Shown in pieces: positions 47,764-59,289 of a stretch of DNA of 64,000 nt. The DNA is taken from assembly GCA_023512835.1 (NCBI GenBank), contig CM042092.1:12684498-12748497 (forward strand), given 5' to 3'. Made by a program: the position numbers and the translations under genes. The notes beneath the pieces were generated by a model. That model ran no database searches, was not told the DNA's origin, and was given only the letters and a program-made list of their open reading frames with translations. Each line of letters begins with the position of its first letter. Positions within the stretch are counted from its first letter, which is position 1. Origin of the DNA: Taxillus chinensis (Eukaryota; Streptophyta; Magnoliopsida; Santalales; Loranthaceae).

Positions 47764-48660
47764 GGGGATTGCGGGGATGTCATTCTAAATGAGTTGCTTC
47801 TTTAATTTAAAGTTGGTGTCATTTATTTCTTGAGTATTAGATTGAAATTAGTTATTAATGGGAACGAAGACTTTCTCTTCTCTTTGAACAAAAGTGCATC
47901 GCAAAAGTTTCGCATGTTTTTGAGTTCTGCCACATCAGACTATTCACGACCAAATGCGAGGGTGATTCGACATCCACTGCTGCGTACATATGCCAAGGAG
48001 GAGGGGTAATAAGGATTTTAAAACAATAAATGGCCAACACTAATTATAACCCTAAAAGAAACCTAAGATTAAAAAAATGATATCGTACGGGAGAAAAGAA
48101 AGCGATGAAAGATAGGGTTTCGAGGACATAAGCACCATGGAAACGTATATTGAATATGTGTAAATCCTAATATGCCCCAATTTATGAGTTTTGGTTTTAA
48201 TTTGGGCCTAGCATATGTATATTGAATATGTGTAAATCCTAACCCTAATATGTAATTACTGATCAATAATATATATATTTTTTATTTCGTGAATGTACGT
48301 TAAGTGAATCACATAAATTTATGTGTAATTCATGCATAAATTTAAAAAAAGAATAATTTTAATTTATGAAAAATCAACGAGAGTTATGGGCATTGATGAC
48401 AAATAAGCCGAGGGATCCAAAAATTGCTAAAATGACTATCCTATAAGAAAAGTAACACTCGACGATCGATCATGTTATGTCTTGTAAATGAAACTATTAG
48501 TGAGATCACGTATGAAACAATAGCGGCTGGTATATGGTTAAAGCTTAAGGTTTTATACATGATGAAGTTTTTGACTAATAAGTTTCTTTTGAAGTAACAT
48601 CTATTTAGTCTGTAAATGTCTAAAGGTACACCTCTATGACATATCATTTAGATAAATTAA
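47230..48660. other. SWEET 3' flank and gene-free DNA
   Basis: Contains (GA)n followed by a 15-G run at 47727-47767 and a short direct repeat (TGAATATGTGTAAATCC) near 48151 and 48221. No gene is visible. Confidence 0.45.
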
Positions 48661-48663
48661 ACA

Positions 48664-50215
48664 CAATTTTGTTAGAATTGTGTAATATTGATGTGAAAAT
48701 AGAAAATGAGGTTATTGTCCTTGTCAAAAGATACACTAGCACCAATGTGAAAAAAAAAAAAGAATAGGCATAACTGGAGAAACAACTCATGTCCTTCTTT
48801 TTTTGTTAAAAATTGTATGTAGCTCCTTGTTTTTGTTAAAATAAATTGCGGCCATTTAGCCTATAAATAGGCACTCCCGACAGTGTAATTTGATTTTCCC
48901 ATAAGAGCCCCAAATTAGGAGAGAGAGGTATGAGATAAATCGAGAGAGTAATAGAATTATCAAATTAATAAATTCTCAAGTATATTTGGATACCGGAATT
49001 AAGAGCTTATAAATTCAGTATATTTTTCTCTCATAATGAAAATACTGCATAGCTTTGTTGACATAATTTTTTTTTCAAATTACGTAAAATTCTTGATGTG
49101 TTAATTTTTATTTTCTCATATTTTATATTTTCTCCTAATAATCCTAATTTTGTTAACATTTTTACCACCATTGTATGAGAATTTTATATAATCTTTTATT
49201 GTTGAGAAAGATAGAATGTCTCTAGAAGAAGTATTATCACTTCATTCTATGAAACTCTGCCATAAGGCAACTAATACAAATATAGATAATCAAGTTGTTT
49301 GTGTAATGGTTAGTGGAGGTAAGAGATAAGGAAATTTAGGGGAAAATAAATTCAAGAAGTCAAGTTCGAAGGGTCCCAAGCCTAAAGATGTATGTAACTA
49401 ATGTACATAAATAAAAATTGAAAAAATGATTATCCTAAAAAGAAGCAACAATAAAAGGGATAGAGAATTGCTACTATAGCAGAAGAGGGCACCAATTAAG
49501 AAGAAGACATAGCCCTAATTGCCGATGAACATACATATCACACTGACACGTGATTCTCAACTTGAGGGCATGTATATTACCACATAGGTCAATGTAGAGA
49601 GTTGTTTACAACCTATTAGAATGTAAATAGAGACATTATTTATGTAGCTAACAGTGCTATCTATAAGGTGTTTGAAATAACCCTAAGTCTGCAAAGCCAT
49701 GATTGTAAATTTTACACTTTGAACAACATTAGACATGTTTAACATATGACAAGAAATCTGATATCATTGGATTTTCTTGACAAAAATGGTTCACTTTCAA
49801 AGGTGGATGTGGAGTTTTGTATGTTTGCAAGGGTTAGAAGAGAATCAGAAAGATATCAAACATAATACATTGTATTTCTTGTAGGAATCTATGCTATCAA
49901 ATTTTGTATGTGCTGCATGCATCTGCCTAAGTCACAAAAGAAAATACGACTAACTTATGGTAGACTTAGTCATATGAATGAACCAGAAATGTAAGTTCTA
50001 TCAAAGGTTGATCTTCTTTGGAACTATAATGTCTTCAGTCTTAAATTTTATGAACATTATGTTTTTAGGAAACTACATTGCATTAAGTTTTAAAAATAAT
50101 TTGTAGAACAAAAGACACATGATTCTATTCATTTCTATTATTGGGTTGTTTGGGAGTACTTATTGAAGCTAAAAGTGTTGCTTTCAAGAATTTTAAGCAT
50201 GGTGTCACGACTTGT
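48664..50215 (+). mobile_element. Ty1/copia retrotransposon remnant (truncated, degenerate)
   Basis: On the plus strand, scattered frames keep copia order. A gag C-terminal stretch (MSLEEVLSLHSMKL, about 49216) comes first, then a lysine-rich zinc-knuckle remnant near 49370-49450. The pre-protease/GAG-pre-integrase region follows (NLISLDFLDKNGS about 49760; RLTYGRLSHMNEPEM about 49950; FYEHYVF about 50047). An integrase scrap near 50140 ends it. The upstream part, starting TGTTAGAATTGTG at 48669, with a CCTATAAATAGGC TATA region at 48859, may be the 5' LTR. The gag N-terminus, RT, RNase H and second LTR are absent. Numerous stops show it is long dead. Confidence 0.7.
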
Positions 50216-50530
50216 CTTATTTCTATCGTCATAGCAATTGCTTCGTAAATGAAATTCTTCAAAGTACACGTGTCACTCGGTTCAACAAATCTCATGCAGG
50301 ATGCCACGTGGCCCGGACCTGCCATCATAACCAAAGCCCCTAATCATCACCCCCCTGTCACCTGAAAATTTGCACACAAATCATCTCCGATGCTGATTAT
50401 GAGATCTCTCTTCCTGTTTGTAACTGTGAACAAACTATAATACAAACTGTGACATTAATATCAGAGTCCATCGATCGATCACTTGGGTGGGTTTCATATA
50501 TATATCCGATCCAATCCAATATCGACCACC

Positions 50531-52277
50531 ATGGTGAAGCTAGCGTCAGCGAGGGAGAGCCGGCTGTACGGCCCGTGGCTGGCTCGCCATCGATCCGAGT
50601 ACGTGAACGCGGGCCTCTACTTGTTTGCCGCCATTTTGCTGATCGGCGGCTTCGTCGCGGCGGCGCAGTTCTCGGCGGAACCCAAAATGGGCCTTGCCCT
50701 CCTCCTTCTCATCGCCTTGTCGCTGATCGTGCTCGCCAACGTGCATGACCTCATCGCCCACCTTGCCAGCGTCGACTTCCGGCTAGCATTGATCGAGTTT
50801 GACGTACAGCTCGCGCTCGTCGAGTTCGCCGTCCCCGTCGTTCAGGCCCTCGGCGCCATTCTCATGTTCTTGTCGATTCTCTTTTTGCTCATTCAGGCAT
50901 GGTCTCTAATCTCGGCCCCTGTTTGATTTCTGAATATTGTAAAAGAAAAAACCATGTGTTTTAGGTGGTTTCATTTTTAAATTTTATTGTCTCATCTAAA
51001 ACCAAAGTTCAAAGTTTTTTCGGTGGTACGTACGTAGTATCCGACAAGTAAGCGTGTACTTTTATAAGTGTCGAGGTCATCTGAACATCTTTGTTCCCTT
51101 ATCCTCGAGGATGTGCCTCGATTGAGAAGGCAATTCGAAATTGCAAGGGATTAATTTATTTTTCCCGTCTGACATTTTCATTCATTTTTGGTTGGATTGA
51201 CAAAAGCCCATTTGGAATATGTACCTCAAAAATTGGATGGTTAATTAGGCTTGTTTATTTGAGGCACTCTTTCACGCTTTTCCCTTGTCTTTCTCTGACA
51301 CACATGCATGTGCACAGGTGTATGCTAATTCTTTGTACTATAACAGTATATATATATGGTTTTGTATTTGATGGTATGGGCAAAATGCAGACAGAGAAAG
51401 GATATGGTTTCTACACCAGATTAGAGAAGCACGCCTTGAACATGCTTATTGCTGGCCCTACTTTGTGGCTTCTAGGTTCAATCCACAACTCGTGTCAGAT
51501 ATACGAGAGGGCTGATGGACATGTTCAAATTCTACAAGAGAGTGTCCATATTCCATTCTTGATGGGAAGCTTATTGTTCTTGGTTGGTGGGATATTCAAT
51601 TCTTGGGAGCAGGCTCGATTGAGTAATCATGGATTGCACTTACTGGTAAGTCCCTCTGAATCATACTTGAGCGAATATATATGTTCAGAAAAGTGTGAAA
51701 GTTTTAGATTATTAACTGAAGGTAATGAATATATTTTATTCAGATGCACATTCATTGATCATGAATATGTCAAGGCGTTTTTAAAACTCTTCCTATTTCT
51801 AGACTAAGAAATACCGGAAAAATTTGTCTTACTAGTAATATTATTGAATCACTGTACTTGTAATGATTACTTAACTCAAAATCATGAAAGATGATACCAT
51901 ATCATCATCTATATTATCAATACTCAAACATTTCATTAATTAGATTTTAGCTTTGTATATACTAACAGAAAATATTTTCATCGTCCAACGATTAAAATTT
52001 GCAGGGTAGGTCATGGATCTCATTTGGGATTGCTGGGGCTGCATTGTTCCTCGTTGGAGGAATAACAAATGTAGTGAAAGTCTTCAAGATGCAGCAAGGT
52101 GATGGCCTTCGGCTGGAAAAACTGCGTGGTGGGGCACAAGAGCGATTGATTAGCGAGCGAGAAGGCCATGTCTCACTCCTTATTGAGGAAAGGTTTCGCA
52201 AAAGAGAGGCAGAGGAAACCAGCCAGCCACCCGTTTTGACATCTTCGTACAAGGATGTCCTTGTTGGCCAGAGTTGA
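50531..52277 (+). CDS. Multi-pass membrane protein, possibly YrhK-like; function unknown
   Basis: Three exons (50531-50896, 51391-51645, 52005-52277) join in phase 0 to 297 residues. Residues about 28-50, 57-80 and 100-122 are hydrophobic helices, followed by MLIAGPTLWLLGS, FLMGSLLFLVGGIFN and GIAGAALFLVGGITNVVKVF. The last three have the G-S/G-rich pattern seen in YrhK-type domains, but I hold that name loosely. The C-terminal tail (GLRLEKLRGGAQERLISER) is charged and cytosolic-looking, ending YKDVLVGQS. The first intron appears to start with GC (ATTCAG|GCATGG); the acceptor is AAATGCAG|ACAGAG. The only nearby GT alternative is GCCCCT|GTTTGA, which would add eight residues. The second intron is GTAAGT...TTTGCAG. 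The coding DNA of exon 1 is notably GC-rich. I infer a plant-conserved membrane protein; substrate and compartment are unknown. Confidence 0.83.
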
Positions 52278-54140
52278 AGCTAGCTAGTTATACGTAACCA
52301 TAAACATCTGATAATTCTTAATTTTATTTCTCAATTGGATGGTATGACGCAGCTAGCTGATTTTTTAAGACATTTCTTTAATGTGATATATCTATTTTGC
52401 GCCATGTATCGCCTTAATCGCACCCATTTTTTTGAAATGAAAGGGCAAACTTTGCTTGGAAATGATTTTAAGGGTGCAGTGAAGTAGTTGTGGTGGTTGT
52501 AATTAACAAGCACGCATATATAGGTGGAGGAAAAAAAAACACCTAGGAAGCACTCTTGGGAAAAACATTTGGCCCTTTCCCCGTACCCCTTGACTTTCAT
52601 AGAGAACACAACAGAGCGTATTATCTAGCTAGATATATATATGGGCACCAGGTAGATTGATGTTGTGGTATTTTTGTTTTTTTATTGATTTCACATAATC
52701 CAGTATCTTTTGTCACTTATTGATGTATTTTCGGATCATCGTTCAAATATAATATCAAGCAGAAGTTCGAGCAAGACTCAAACTAAGGCTCAAGCACATA
52801 CAACATCGAGCAAGAGGCTTAAGCTCCAATCCAATATGCTCGAGCCTCAAGCAAGAGTCAAGCACCACTCCTACGGTTTCTGGTTTTTGTGAATTATAAT
52901 TTCTGTTTAAAACTTCAAATAGTTATATCTTTGCACAAGTAAACTATTTTGATGAGAGAGAGAAGTATGACATAAAATGTGAAATTGAAAGTGAAAGAGT
53001 GTATTTTTTGAAATGACATAAAATGTAAAATGAAAATTTGATTTGAGTGTGTGATGTACTATTCTATGTAGTGCTCGAGCCTCCTGCTCAATGCTCTACA
53101 TTTAAACAGTAAGCCAAGCATTGAGTTGCTCTTCATTACTTTTCATCAGAAACAATCTATGCTCGAGCAACTAAGAAAGCTTAAAATGCACTATATGTTT
53201 TAACATGATAATGATCACACCAACTATATATATATATATATATATACTTGCAAATAGCAATTATATATATATATGCCTCACAGTGCACCATCGTCCATAA
53301 GACCAGGAAAACAACACGACTTTCTATATATCGTATATATATATATATATTCTAATATTCAACCATCACGCTTTCCCATGCAAATTTTCTTTAATTTATT
53401 TAATTATTTAAAAATTAACAACTAAATTAAATATTAGGGCCTCAACTAACTATTAGATCGTGAAATTTGCTATATATTAGGTCACTAAACGTTTTCAAAT
53501 AAGATTATCAGGTCCTTTGAATTTTGATATGACCAATAGAAAGGAATAGATCGATAGAGCAGGTATAAATAGAGCCACAAAAGTAAATAATCATTTTTTT
53601 GTTTTTAATTCACTTGCAAGGGTCTTACATTAGAAACTACCCAATAACTACCCACTATAATTAAAACTACCCTAAAGATAATTAAAAATTAAAACTCTCC
53701 ATGACCCATTATAATTAAAACTACCCACTATTAATTAAAATGAACTTCCCACTACTAGGTACACGCAGTACCTAACAAATTTCTAAAAATTACTATTGGA
53801 TCCTGATCCTAACCTGTCTGAAACCGCATTTAGGTCTTGAAAATTTTTCATTAGGCCATTGGAGGATTGGGGGCATTCCTGCCTTGATTAGATTTCGGCA
53901 GCTATTTGCCGTGTTTTGAGGGGGCGGGAATTAATTATTGGGGGTGTAGCAAGATCATATATACATCCAGCATATATAGCCGCAAGAGCGTATATAGCTC
54001 AATTGGGCGCGGATGACCGTTGGAAGTGCTAAACGAGGGAACGTGTCACCCCGAGACATATGGCTTCTGATTATATATAAAAAGGGTTAAGGGTAGTTAA
54101 ACATGCACATAGGCATGCTATTGATAGATTTATGAGGGTG
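52278..54140. other. Intergenic DNA with CTCGAG-rich and TA repeats
   Basis: GCTCGAGC palindromes occur near 52838, 53073 and 53160 among repeated GAGCAAG/CTCAAGC motifs. TA tracts lie at 53225-53247 and 53335-53350. No gene is seen. Confidence 0.45.
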
Positions 54141-54156
54141 TATATATATATATAGG
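54141..54156 (+). promoter_or_regulatory. TATA-like run before the polygalacturonase gene
   Basis: A GTATATATATATATAGG stretch lies about 150 bases upstream of the start codon. It is a plausible core promoter, not proven. Confidence 0.35.
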
Positions 54157-54299
54157 AGGAAGTTCACATCAGGTTAATTTTCCCTCAATTATAGCGTGAG
54201 GCCTCTCCGATTAGGTGTTTAAATAAGCAGCTGATATTGGAATCGTGTTGTTTACAAACCGAACACCTAGTTCATCAGGGGGTCATCGCCAATTTCGCC

Positions 54300-54978
54300 A
54301 TGGCCGTGATTAGAAGATTGCAGGCAAGAGCTATTTTCATGCTGGGTTGGTTGGCTTGGCTATCGTGCGGCGGTGCTGTTCATGTAGCCGCAATGCGCCC
54401 TCATCTCCGGAGGCCTTTAGATCGCCGCGGCCTCGCCGCTGGTGCAACAATTTTTAATGTCAATAATTATGGTGCCAAGGCCGGTGGAAAGCGTGATAAC
54501 GTTCAGGTGAGACGCATACGTATGATGAGCGTACGTGTGTGCGCGCATGTGCATGTATCTTAATTTATATGCGACCGTATACGAATAATGAATTAAAAGC
54601 TTATGAATTGTGCATGTGGTTGTCGATCGTATAGGCCTTTATGAAGGCCTGGAATGCGGCATGCAAATCGAGTAGACCAGCAATTTTATTGATTCCGGCA
54701 GGGACGTACATGGCGGGGCAAGTGGAGTTCCACGGACCTTGTAAGGCGTCTCCCATCACCGTCCAAGTGGACGGGACCGTACTAGCGCAGACCGACATCA
54801 GTGAATTCCCTTCGGCTGAGTGGTTCACCTTCGAGCAGATCAATGGTTTATTGGTCACCGGAGCAGGAACTTTCGACGGCCAAGGTTCCTCGGTTTGGCA
54901 ATACAACGACTGCGCCAACAACGCGCACTGCAGCCTCCTTCCCACAGTAAGCATTTGCATGCCAACACCAACATTAAA

Positions 54979-55013
<35 letters not shown>

Positions 55014-57186
55014 ACCCTGCATGCTTAGATTTTATATAATATGATATTAAAATAAGTTATATTTTCACTAATGTTTATTTCTTAAGAAAATTATATTAGA
55101 ATTTTACGTTAGAGGAAATTATATTAAAATCTTGATATAAAAATAAGTATATCCAGACGTATTTGAAATTGATAGAACAATTTAATTAGATCTTAATTTT
55201 ATTTAATGAAATAAATGAACCGTTACTTGGGCCATTATATTCTATTTCGTTAGCATCAATATATATATCATATTTTTTTCATTGAGTGTGGTTGTTAATT
55301 AATGATAGGTTTGTATCATTCATGATATATACGTACGTTAATTAGGATGTCTTGCATTTTGCGTTCAGAGTCTGAAATTTACGAAAGTAGTAAATGGAGT
55401 TGTTCGGGGCATCAAGTCCTTGAATAGCAAGTCGTTCCACTACATGATTCACAACTGCATCGGCTTTGTGGCGGAGGATCTCACGATAACTGCACCAGGT
55501 GGAAGCCCAAACACAGATGGCATCCATATCAGCATGTCCTCCAAAGTCAATATATCTAACAGTGTCATCGCCACTGGTGATGACTGCATTTCAGTCGGAC
55601 AAGGTGCCACTGATGTCACTATCACTCGTGTCACTTGCGGACCTGGACATGGCATTAGGTAAAACCCACACCCACTATACTAATACTTCACATTGATTAA
55701 TTAGTTAGTTCAGATTAATTAAGATACATAGGGATAAATGCTGATGTTTTTTTTTTAAATTACTTGAGAACAGCATTAAGAATTAATATTTTATATTGGA
55801 TAACAGTGTTGGGAGTCTGGGGAAGTACGATAATGAGGCTGATGTGAAAGGGATCACGGTGAGGAATTGTACAATCAAGAACACCGAAAACGGGGCAAGG
55901 ATTAAGACATGGCTAGGATCTACTCCTAGCCAAGCATCCGCCATCCGATTCCAAGACATTATCATGGAAAACGTTTCGAACCCAATCATCATTGATCAAA
56001 TGTACTGGGGATCTAAATCCCAGAAATCGAAGGTAATAATATAATTGCTCTACTTGAAGATGCACGTGTATCGATATACATGCATGGTGATTTTGTATCA
56101 GAGTTTTATATATTTTGAAAAAGAAAAGGAAAAAAATTCATATTGAACGTGTATAAGATTTTCAATTTATATGGATTACATTAAACCGTGAAATTTAAGG
56201 AAAAAAAAAACGGGCTTTCAATATATATATATTTACGTTGTCAATTAAAAAACTCTTTTATGGTGAAAAATTGCCGGCATGAAAATTGTTTTAACTTGTA
56301 GACATTCATTCTTTTGTACAAGTTCTTTCAAATAATACATTTGGAGATATATGATTTCGCGATGATTTTGAATTTATTGATGTCATTTTCAATACTTTTT
56401 TTATATTTTCTGGAGAATTTTCCTAGTGAGTAATTTTACATATATAATTTCAACAGTGATTTACTTTCATTCTTACTGAAATATTATTTTTCAATGTTGA
56501 GTTGACTTTATTTTAATTAATGAGAGGAGAGAAGAGGAGAAAAAAATATGTAAAAATAATAAAATAATATATGAAAAATGAACATTAAATATTTATTTGT
56601 AAAAATGTATCATAGCTATTTTTTAGAAAGAGTATTGGAACATGAATTTAAAATTTAATTCTATATATTTATAGATAATAAAGAGTCAAGGTTAGCCTTG
56701 CCTTTTTGCAACCTAAAGCAATTACTTGAGGTGCCTGAGTTTTTGGGTAATTTGAGAGGCCACTAAAATTTATTTTATATAAGAGGTTAAAGATATGCTA
56801 ACAGGAAAAAATTAAATACAAAATAGATTTGGTTTATATGGCTTAAATTTAGCTTTGCCGAGAGCTTATTGAAATTACTCTTTAAATGTAGTACTATGTC
56901 ATTAATTAATGTATTTACCTTTTGTATATAGCCTTCCCTAGTGAAGCTCAGCGACATCCAATTCAGCAACATTAAGGGCACCTCACATTCAAAGGTGGCG
57001 GTTTCATTGGCGTGCAGTTCCGCATTGCCATGCCAAGGCCTCACATTAAAAGACATTAATTTGTCCTATAATGGCAAGACTGCCCAGAGCTCCTGCGAGA
57101 ATGCCAGACTCATCGCTTTGGGCTTGCAGAACCCAAAACCTTGCCAATTAATTGGCCCGAGCTGGAGTCATCTGCATTTACACTAG
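54300..57186 (+). CDS. Polygalacturonase, GH28, exo-type (pollen clade) like
   Basis: A secreted pectin-degrading enzyme that hydrolyses alpha-1,4-galacturonan. Five exons (54300-54506, 54635-54946, 55369-55658, 55807-56032, 56932-57186) join in frame to 429 residues. An N-terminal hydrophobic signal (about 11-31) precedes FNVNNYGAKAGGKRD, the usual GH28 start. Catalytic motifs are intact: NTDGIH (221-226), GDDC (243-246), GPGHGI (264-269, His267) and RIKTW (301-305). VGSLGKYDNE and FTFEQINGLLVTGAGTFDGQG fit the exo-polygalacturonase clade expressed in pollen. Oddly, the segment after IIDQ, which usually reads YCxxxxC, is YWGSKSQKSK, so two normally paired cysteines are missing. The ATG at 54300 is chosen because it begins the signal peptide. 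All introns are GT-AG. The exo rather than endo assignment is inference. Confidence 0.93.
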
Positions 57187-57570
57187 TCCAACCCACCCAC
57201 TTCATTATCACGTGGCCACATTTCCTTTTTATTTGAAAAGGCTCTCCTACAGCATCCATTTTGTGCTTGCCTAGTTTATTATCTCGTGGTCATGACTTCA
57301 CTGTATTATTCTTTTTTTTCTAATTTATCTTTCTTTGAAAGTGTTGACCACTATATATAATGTATGTGTGGTTATTTAAGGCGAGTATTATTCTATCACA
57401 AATTTTCGTAAAAGAGTAAATTAATTTCATTGAACATCATCTCCTGAACACAGGAAGAATCAATACTATCGTGGGTGTGGTATCCCACATGAGGTGGAGT
57501 ACACATGTCATTAATGTTATCGGAAGCTCAACTTACCATCATAATAATTTGAATAATTTTAATATAAAAT
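57187..57570. other. Polygalacturonase 3' flank
   Basis: Presumed 3' UTR and AT-rich spacer; no other feature. Confidence 0.4.
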
Positions 57571-57579
57571 TAACATTTA

Positions 57580-58195
57580 TTTTAAAAATTAACTGTTTAA
57601 ATATTCACATAATATATATGATAATCAAACGATTAATTTGTGCATAAAATTAATTAAAAAAATTAAATTAAAATAAGTTAATTTTAATTTATTTAATTTA
57701 TATTTTTTAATTAAATTTCTGTAAAAATTAACCGTTAGATCACCATCAAATTTTACAGACATAATACTGATTATATGAATATTCAATCTAACAGTTAAGT
57801 TTTAAAACAAATATTAATTTAGTATCGAAATTATCCAAATTACCACAGTGGTGTGCTGAACTTGCTTACCAGCAAATTCAAACTCCTTTTAATGTGAGTC
57901 CGGATTTGCCGAAAAGCAAGCTTAGATTTCCATCATGGAAATCTGGGTAATTTCGATATTAAGTTGATATTTGCTTTAGAAATTAACCATTAGCTAGATT
58001 GAATACTCATATAATACGTATCATGTCTGTAAAATTTTACAGTGATCTAACGGTTAATTTGTGTGTAAATTGAATTAGAAAAATTTAAAATAATTTAATT
58101 TAATTTTAACTTATTTGAATTTAGGTTTCTTCTAATTTGATTTGTACACAAATTAACTGTTAGATTATCATAAACTTTTACATGCATAAAATATA
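57580..58195. repeat. Long palindromic (foldback) repeat
   Basis: The arms at 57726-57841 and 57944-58059 are inverted copies of each other over about 116 bases, with common motifs AATTAACCGTTAGATCAC and AATTTTACAGACAT. The 100-base centre is itself partly inverted (57861-57890 against 57901-57921). Outside, a further half-copy lies on each side (57580-57650 and 58145-58195). No coding capacity. The structure fits a foldback MITE. A diverged half-copy sits at 33232-33305. Confidence 0.75.
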
Positions 58196-58209
58196 CAATT
58201 ATATTAACT

Positions 58210-58805
58210 CAAGAAAGTATTGGTGCGTTTTCACAATAAAATTTGTAATTATTTTTAAAATAATCAACTTAGTTAAATTTAAAATTATTTAATTTAAAAT
58301 TTAGTTTTTATAACAGGTAAATCATAATTATTTTTAAGTAGTTTTTTATTTTATTTTAAATATAAATTTAATTTTGATAGGAGATTGAAATATTTTTCTT
58401 TAGATTTTTACCTTTTTATTTTATTACTTGAACTTATAATATTATATTTTTTTAAATTTTTATATCATTTAAATTTAAAAAAAAAACTTTTTATAACATT
58501 TTTCTACATGAAAGTATTGGTGCGTTTTCACAGCAATTTTTGTGATTATTTTAAAAAATAATACATTTAATTAAATTTAAAATTATTTAATTTTACTTTT
58601 TATAATAGGTTAATCATATTTTTAAAAATAAATATTTTTGTTTTTAGATATAAATTAAATTTTGATAGGATACTCAAATAATTTTATTATTTTTATTTTT
58701 ATTTATTTATTTATTATCTGTGCTCATAATATTATATATATTTTAAGATATTTTATAAAACCCACATTTTAAAAAAAAACTTTTTAAATATATTTTTTGT
58801 TGACC
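58210..58805. repeat. Tandem duplication of about 297 bp
   Basis: GAAAGTATTGGTGCGTTTTC starts at 58213 and again at 58510. Matching blocks then continue through ATAAATTAAATTTTGATAGGA-like and CTCATAATATTATAT-like sequence to about 58805. The two copies are clearly diverged. Confidence 0.7.
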
Positions 58806-59289
58806 AATCAAAATTTATTTTCAAATTAAAATTTAATATGAATTCTAATAAAATATAAAGATTAAAATTCGCACCAAACGGACCTATATGATTCCTTGTT
58901 AGAAGAAATTAAAACAAATCCAAAAAAACACAAAACAAAGTAAAAATGATATAAAAAAAGGTAAAAATGCTTTTATTTCGTTTTTGTTTGTTTATACATG
59001 TATTTTCATGTTAGTTTAAATGTTAGAGTTTCACACCAATATTGTATAATATGAAATAAAAATAATTAATAGAATGTTTGGATGGCCATTGAGACATGCA
59101 GTTACCTTAATTTTAAATGGTATTTGTTTAAACATTCATTTAGATATTTATGCATATGTTATTCTAATTGTTTGTCTAGGTCTTTAAACAAATATCATAA
59201 ATAGTTTTTTAAAAATTATGTTTATATTTTATTTCAAGAAAAAACTAAATATTTTTTTAAAGAAAAAATAATAATATGTATTTTAAACG

